This document shows, piece after piece, positions 57,801 through 64,000 of a stretch of 64,000 nt of DNA (positions are counted from its first letter, which is position 1; each line of letters starts with the position of its first letter). The notes under the pieces were generated by a model that saw only the letters and a list, made by a program, of their open reading frames with translations, searched no databases and was not told the origin of the DNA. Made by a program: the position numbers and the translations under genes. The stretch lies in NCBI RefSeq assembly GCF_932526225.1, contig NC_064034.1:3954001-4018000 (forward strand), given 5' to 3'. The DNA is from Nematostella vectensis. Its lineage: Eukaryota > Cnidaria > Anthozoa > Actiniaria > Edwardsiidae.

Positions 57801-60800
57801 CTGCAACAGCGCAAAGGAGTAAAGCCGGTACCTGCCCTCCCACCAAAATCTCGAACTTGTTGTTACAAGTGGTGGGTAACCCGGGTTTGATCGTACTACA
57901 CTTTCTCAGAGCTTCTTTTTGTTCTTTTCTGTTTTTCATTTACATTTACTCTTTGAACACTTTGTTCTCACTGGCTTATAAGAACCACTCTATGTTATGT
58001 ACTGTACTTTGTATTCTGTGAATTTGCTCAAATGGGAAGGCAGTACTCAAGTTTTTTGGGTTATGGTTACAAAAACTAGCTAACGTGGATACCTTTTGTG
58101 TTTGTGCCTATTATTAATTTCTAACTTTGGTTAATTTGAATTTACTCGAAGTCGTCTATTTTCAAAAGCTGGAAGCGAAGACACTTCAAGGCCTTCGGGG
58201 GAAAACTTTACTATTATGAGGTGAGTTGACAAAGCTTTGTGTAAGCATATTGCTAGTACAGATTTGTAGGTATCTAATTTGCTGCTTTTCTCTGTGAATG
58301 GATCACCAGGATCACCGTTGTGCTGAACCACTTGGAATCATAGAGCTGAAGGACTGCTCAGTAAGACTTTAATGAAATCTTTAAGTGATTCACTTCTGAA
58401 TGCGGTGACTCTCATGATGTGTCTTCGCTTAATATTCAGGTTCTGATCAACGGCAAGATGATCGAGATCATCGAAAAGGTGAAATATTCTAATGTGAAGC
58501 GGAAAACATTTTAAACACTTGAAAAGGATGATCTTTCTCTGCCGAACCCAGATTTAAAGAAAAAAGTCTTATCTTTCACTCTTTTACTGTCACGACCATT
58601 ATCTTGGTATGGATTTCTGACGTTTTTTATTTGGTAGGGAAACCTCGTCTTAAGAGTGGAAATAATATTTTTTTTGAAAAATTTCAATTAGGATGGCAGT
58701 GCTGTTCTCAAAGTTCGGTGTGCATCGTCTACAGAAGCGGAAGATTGGAAAGAGGCTATAGCAGAAGAGTCTGCAAGCAACGCGGTGGACTCGCCGGGTA
58801 GCAGTCTTGCGGTGAGTACTACTGGGCTCATGGAGTTTAAGGTTGAGGTACAGCTTGCCCTTGACCGGGAAAAATATATTGTGCATGCATTAACCTGTTG
58901 TCAAAGTAATTTTATTGAAACCATACAAACCTGTTATCGAAGTAATCGTTAATAACGAATCTACCTATTTTCTTTTCGTACGAGGTGCAAGTAAACTGTA
59001 CGCAAAAACGCCGAAAGAAGATCAATGTCTTTAATAGAGTTTATGTACAACACCCTCTGGTTGAAAGCCGATGTTAATGTATTACATTAAGAAATGTCTG
59101 TGAAAAATAGGGTGTCTCTAAACTTTGATATCTAGTCCCATTATAGAGTTATTGTATTTTAATGTTGCAGTTTATAGATTTCAGTTATATCCGACAAGCA
59201 TATTGCAATAATTTTTAAATTATTTGCAACACTTGACTACTTTATTACAGGACTCTGTGATCATCATAGACCTGGGCTCCAGTTCAGTCAAAGCAGGCTT
59301 TGCGCAAGAAGAAGGTAAAGAGCTCTTTTTAACAAGTAAATGCCATCTCTTTGCCATTCAGGGCGTACAGGACCTCTATTAACCCAAACCGAGATCGGTA
59401 ACAATTAGTTTCACTCTTTGAAATGCACGATTTGCTTTGTCCTACTTCACCAAAATATTTAAAGGACCCAACAATTTCTTTTTTGTGATTCTATTTTCTA
59501 TCTGTGATTCTATTTTCCATTTGTGTAGCTTGGCCCCAGTCAATTTTCCCTTGTGTCTGTGCGGTCCACAAGGAGGATGAGTAAGTAATCATAGTGACGC
59601 AAATTTGACATATCAATCTTACTACGTGATATGCATTTTTGTAACTTGTTTTCTTGTTCCCGAAGCTCCAATCGTATGTACGGATTCCAAGCCTTTGAGC
59701 CCCAGCGACGTAAGAACTCAAAACTAGTTTTTCCTCTCAGACGGACATTCAAAATTGATAAGGTAAATTATGTAAGTCCGAAAATGATGAGGCCTGTGTA
59801 TTACGCGCTGGTCGGGCACTTCACCCACACAGAATTCCGACAAAATTAGTCACTTCTTTCTTTTCCAGCTCAAGTTTTCTACATCAGATTTGATAGGAAT
59901 CCTTGAGCACGCGTTCTTGTCCCTGAAGGTGGACCCCGTTAAACACAAGGTACATACGAGTGTTCTCCTCAGGATTATTGACCATGTCAGGCCAACAGTA
60001 GACTAATTCATGAATTGCTCACCTCCCTTCACAGGTGATCATGACAATACCACAAAACACTGGGTTACAGGAGAAGGTACTACATTGTTCATCTCATTTT
60101 AAATTAAATACTAAACTTGGGAAGATGTAGACAACTTGTGCGTAGTAACTTCGTTAAGTAGCAGACGCGTGTCGAGAGGGAGGGGGGGCACTTTGCTCAT
60201 TCCGAGTTAAGTAATGACGTGAATAGTCGCTTAATCAATTCAACTCTTTTTTTGGAAGTCGGATAGAAAAAGAAAATATCTTGTGACCTATTATCAGAGC
60301 TAAGGATGCCATTTTGGCACTTAACCGTTACGCCTTACGTTTTTCTCTAGACACGCCCTGAGACGAGTGATGAGAGCTTACCTTAAGATAATAATATAAT
60401 TATGAATAACTACAGTTGCCTTCTCCGCCACCAGCATTTCACGTAATTTATTTGTGTGTTGCTGCGTCTGCAGGAGGAGCTGGTTGAGATACTGCTGGGA
60501 TATTTCCGCGTACAAGCTGTTTACCTGCAGGAACAGTCGATTCTAGCCATGTACTCTTACAGTGCAGTCTCCGGTATTGTTGGTAAGCAGTTTCTGGTAT
60601 TAAGGGAAATTTTCTTGGCTTCTGTGACCTCTAGTAAATGTCTGAGCGTAAACCTCGTGTATTGATTCATTTGTTTTCGTGTTTAAAAACTAACACTTAA
60701 CTGTTCTATCATTTTAAGTTGATGTTGGAGATCACATTGATGTGATACCAGTGGTAGAAGGTACGTTTACCTAATCAAAAGGTACATGCTTGTGTGATTT

Positions 60801-62363
60801 TTCTCCATCTCACCCTCATATGGTCTTTTAGCATCGCTGCTGCACTAAAGTTTCATTACCTTACAGGGTGTATAATCGAGTCTGGTGCCACGAGGTTGCC
60901 GTACGGCGGCCGACAGGTCACGGATACCTTAGCTCGTCATCTCACTGAGAAAGGGCACAGGTAAGTGCCTCCCTCCCCCCTAGTTCTGTCTTGTGTGTGA
61001 GCCACCCCCTTTTCTTCTCATCCCCCTTTCTCTTCGTGCTTGCTATTAAGACTATACGCTCTTCAGGGATATCCCTGCTATACTGTATCGCGAGATGGAA
61101 GAGTGTTTTGTAAATAATGCCTTTGATTTTGTCAAACTATCGTCGTACGAGTTCTGCACACTGTTCCATGCTGTTTATGTTTATTAGTGAGCTAGCATGT
61201 GTGTGTGCACCTTCACTAAAGATAGTTTTGTATTTTGTCCTAGGTTCTTCTCTGAAGTAGAGACCTATGTTGCAAGACTTATCAAAGAGCAGGTCAAATA
61301 AAACAAGATTTTAAAACCCCATTGTGATAAATCTGACATAAGGATCTTTTCTTTTTCTTTAGCACTTGAAAAAAACCCCGCCATGATTCCTTTCAGTGGC
61401 AGAAGTCATTTGCCATTGGCACTGGTACAGTTTTTTGAGCAGCTGCTCAATAACTTATGGTATCTCTTCCTTGTGGCAGGCTTGTTATGTATCAGAACAA
61501 CGTGTCACAGATGGTACTGATGAAATCCACTCAACAGACGTGAATTTAGCCAAGTATAATCTTCCTGATGGAACCATGTAAGGGTCCCATACCTTGAATT
61601 TGTGTAATGGTAAATAGTGAAATGAAATGACTTCTTGGTTCCTCCCTTCCTTTGGTCCAAGCCACCATAGTAGTATCAAACGATGGGGGGGGGGGGGGGC
61701 AGGGGGAGGACGAGGGTGGAGCCCCTTCCTCTTCTTGCACCCTTATTGATAGGCAGTGACTAAAAAATCGAAATGCTATTTTTCAACAGAAAAGTTAGCC
61801 TTGACACTGCACGGTACCGTTGTACTGAAGGACTGTTTGAGCCTCGTCACTGGGGTAAAGACCATCTAGGCATTCATGAATTGGTCTATAAAGCAATCCA
61901 GGCATGTGCAATGGACATTCGCAAGCAGATGGGCAGAAGCATCTACCTCAGTGGGGGAGGGTCCATGATTCCAGGTCAGTCTTATCTCTGACTTGACTCT
62001 GACTTATTATTTTCTGTTTTGAAATAAAATTATATTATTGTAAAATAATTTTAAGGATTGGTTTCACATTGTATCTTGTAGGTTTTGCTGAGCGCCTCCA
62101 GTTTGAAGTCAGCTCAATGTTACCACAATCTAGCCACGCCCAGGTGAGCGTCTTCTTTGCTGCTATACAATATGATTGTTAATGTGAAATGTTTCACGTG
62201 TGCCATGTGTGTGCAGGTTCACGCTGGTACCGATCGCCACCATGCTGCCTTCATTGGAGCTTCAGTAGTTGCCAGACTCCCAATCTTTGATCAACTGTGC
62301 GTGTCCCAGGAGGAATGGGAACAAGTGGGACCAGATGCCCTTGAAAAATGGCAGAATTTGTAG
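51896..62363 (+). CDS. PH domain-actin fusion protein (26 exons)
   Basis: Exons: 51896-51914, 53571-53639, 53937-54022, 54249-54425, 54661-54748, 55392-56164, 56532-56612, 56896-56952, 57057-57122, 58152-58220, 58310-58360, 58440-58478, 58692-58811, 59251-59314, 59529-59580, 59666-59762, 59869-59949, 60035-60076, 60474-60582, 60719-60760, 60867-60960, 61244-61292, 61480-61577, 61790-61974, 62082-62143, 62217-62363. Together 2817 nt, 938 aa, every junction in phase. Residues 1-117 are helical/coiled (EEIESLKELYL). Residues 147-404 are Ser/Thr/Glu-rich and probably disordered. Residues ~458-553 form a PH domain (AGYMDKLPSSYKQKK, KSWKRRHFKAFGGKLYYYE, EAEDWKEAI with the conserved Trp). Residues 566-938 are an actin fold of near-actin length: DLGSSSVKAGFA, MTIPQNTG, VDVGDHIDVIPVVEG, LSGGGSMIPGFAERL. 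The phosphate loop keeps DLGSSS-K-GFA. I recognise no standard Arp; membrane-targeted actin-like role is inference. Confidence 0.85.
52024..52769. mobile_element. ~745 bp TA-flanked DNA transposon remnant (Tc1/pogo-like ends) in intron 1
   Basis: Ends TA-CAGTCGAAGCTCTCTGAGCG and CGCTTACAAGAGCTTCAACTG-TA are inverted repeats flanked by TA. Both sides carry repeated cgtaagcgaccaac and agctccgttaacgaccacaa blocks. No transposase frame seen, so non-autonomous. Confidence 0.8.
53013..53203. mobile_element. ~190 bp MITE in intron 1
   Basis: caggcacgtagccagg at the left and cctggctacgtgcctg at the right form a 16 bp inverted repeat. Confidence 0.85.
56634..56836 (+). repeat. (TTATA)n microsatellite, ~200 bp, in intron 7
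   Basis: About forty nearly perfect pentanucleotide units between exons 7 and 8; open frames of Ile/Leu/Tyr over it are artefacts. Confidence 0.97.
57516..57740. mobile_element. 225 bp MITE in intron 9
   Basis: aagccgcattgtcaccagtt tacttccg at the left pairs with cggaagtgaactggtgacaa tgcggctt at the right; about 28 bp inverted repeat with one mismatch, then acggaaa / tttccgt. Confidence 0.85.
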
Positions 62364-62498
62364 ATATGCAAGCAATACTCTACACCCCATTGACACAAAA
62401 AACAAAAATTCAAATATTTTTATCACATATAACCTGCACAGAGCCATTTTTGTAATCAAGTAAGATTATTCTTTGCAAAGCAGACATAGTGTGTAAGC

Positions 62499-62504
62499 AA
62501 TAAA
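62499..62504 (+). terminator. polyadenylation signal AATAAA of the PH-actin gene
   Basis: 136 nt after the stop. Confidence 0.7.
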
Positions 62505-62810
62505 TGAAAATAATGCTAACAGATGTATTAAACCAGTGTTTTATTTATTTTAACATTCAATCATGAGCCACACAGATTGGGGAGCCCCCCTCCCCTATAT
62601 GATAGTCCTTTCCCTACATTCTCTCCCCCTCCCCCCTAATTATGATACTTGTTCTCTTTTCAGCCTCCTTCCTACCTATATGTGGGTTTTCATTTTAACT
62701 TGTTTTTACCAAATTTTGATATCAATACAAAAATTCTGGCATACAACGCAATCTCTCTCAATGCAACAGTCAATTTTGTACAATCTACAAATGCCACAGA
62801 ATATTTAGTA

Positions 62811-62992
62811 AATAAACCCCTTCTGTCGGCTGGGATATCAGCGGATAATGTCCAAGGATTAGAAATGGTACGAAAAATAAACCGTTGGCCGAGAAGCGAA
62901 GCTTCGAGGGCAACTGTGAAATTTTGAGGACCATTTCTCATCCGCGGACATTATCCACCGATATCACAGTGAGCCAAAGAAGGGGTTTATTT
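62811..62992. mobile_element. 182 bp palindromic MITE
   Basis: aataaaccccttctgtcggc with gcggataatgtcc and agaaatggt is mirrored by accatttct, ggacattatccaccgatatc and gaaggggtttatt; arms of ~60 bp. Confidence 0.82.
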
Positions 62993-62995
62993 ATT

Positions 62996-63376
62996 TTATA
63001 TCCCAGTGACTACACTTAAAATGCGAAAAGTGTCTTCATAGCGCGCTGACGTGCACTGGAATGATGCCATGAGTGTGCTGTTATTTTTGCCATTTGCAAT
63101 TCATAAAAATCCATGCAACACTCCAAAGAACAAAAACTACAAGCTCAAAACTTGCATTTCAACTGATGGATTTTCACAGACTGTTTTCTTATTGTTCTGC
63201 TGAGAGCTGGAATAGAAATTAAAGCAAGAGTTTTCAATTTTAAAATGTCTTCTGCGCGCGCTGACATGCACGGGAATTATGCAACGAGCGCGCGCTGTTG
63301 TGAAGTTTTTCTCATTGTTTTTTCTTTCGTGTTTTAGGATAAATTCTAAAAAATGAAAATTCATCACCGGGATATA
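62996..63376. repeat. composite repeat beside the palindromic MITE
   Basis: gtcttcatagcgcgctgacg tgcactggaatgatgcc is repeated directly as gtcttctgcgcgcgctgacatgcacgggaattatgc, and tatatcccagtga at the left mirrors tcaccgggatata at the right. Possibly a second, larger inverted-repeat element. Confidence 0.6.
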
Positions 63377-63502
63377 ATCCAATTTAAACCCTGAGGAAGT
63401 GAAGACGCTTCATGCTCTTGTGGCAAATAGTAGTAAAAAATGGTACCCATTGTAGTACCATTTTTATTAATAAAATATTCTTCTGGCCTTCTTCTGTCTT
63501 TG

Positions 63503-63857
<355 letters not shown>

Positions 63858-64000
63858 CTGGTACAAACACAAACAAATCATTTTCAGTAAACAATGTAAT
63901 CAAAAAAGTAGAGCTTATCTCTATAAAACATTTTTCAATACTTCGATATTGGTACACACCCCCAGGGGGTTCTTCAGGGTAAAAATAATAGGGATGCTCG

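Overview
This is a eukaryotic, very probably cnidarian (anthozoan, sea-anemone-like) window. The genes are split into many short exons with clean GT-AG borders, polyadenylation signals follow several last exons, and the DNA is loaded with MITEs, foldback elements, non-LTR retrotransposons, a tyrosine-recombinase retroelement and minisatellites. The species call is inference from style of content. All splice models were built by eye from reading-frame continuity and splice-site consensus; there is no transcript evidence.

Layout. (1) 1-8684: about 52 tandem tRNA-Thr genes and decayed copies on a ~161 bp period, with anticodons AGT, TGT and one CGT, interrupted once by a truncated LINE. (2) 9233-12257 (minus) and 12499-28382 (plus): two head-to-head paralogous genes for a TdcB/IlvA-type PLP-dependent threonine (serine) ammonia-lyase. 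Intron positions match and seven of eight corresponding internal exons have identical lengths. The plus copy is complete (13 exons, 444 aa, C-terminal ACT domain). The minus copy is seen for its first nine exons and would continue into or across the tRNA array. The plus gene's introns carry three minisatellites (33 bp, ~57 bp and ~76 bp units) and one 112 bp duplication, and all four start at a 5' splice site and include the 3' end of the preceding exon. (3) 29335-33599 (minus): a 13-exon SLC35D-type nucleotide-sugar transporter, with a small triplication of an exon/donor junction. (4) 37232-40155 (plus): a three-exon gene whose large last exon resembles a DDE transposase family but seems to lack catalytic acids, so it is a domestication candidate. 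(5) 43084-46110: a 5'-truncated, frameshifted tyrosine-recombinase (Ngaro/DIRS-type) retroelement. 47150-49868: a decayed non-LTR retrotransposon with a (TGAG)n tail. (6) 51896-62363 (plus): a 26-exon, 938 aa gene joining a coiled/low-complexity N-terminus, a PH domain and a full-length actin fold. (7) 63503-63857 (minus): last exons of an unidentified gene with a hydrophobic C-terminus.

Functional links: a tRNA-Thr megacluster lies against a pair of threonine-degrading-enzyme genes; this may be coincidence. The strongest unusual signal is the repeated amplification of exon-3'-end plus splice-donor segments in two neighbouring genes. The second is the PH-actin fusion. The third is a hairpin with paired base changes around the Pol III terminator of the tRNA units.
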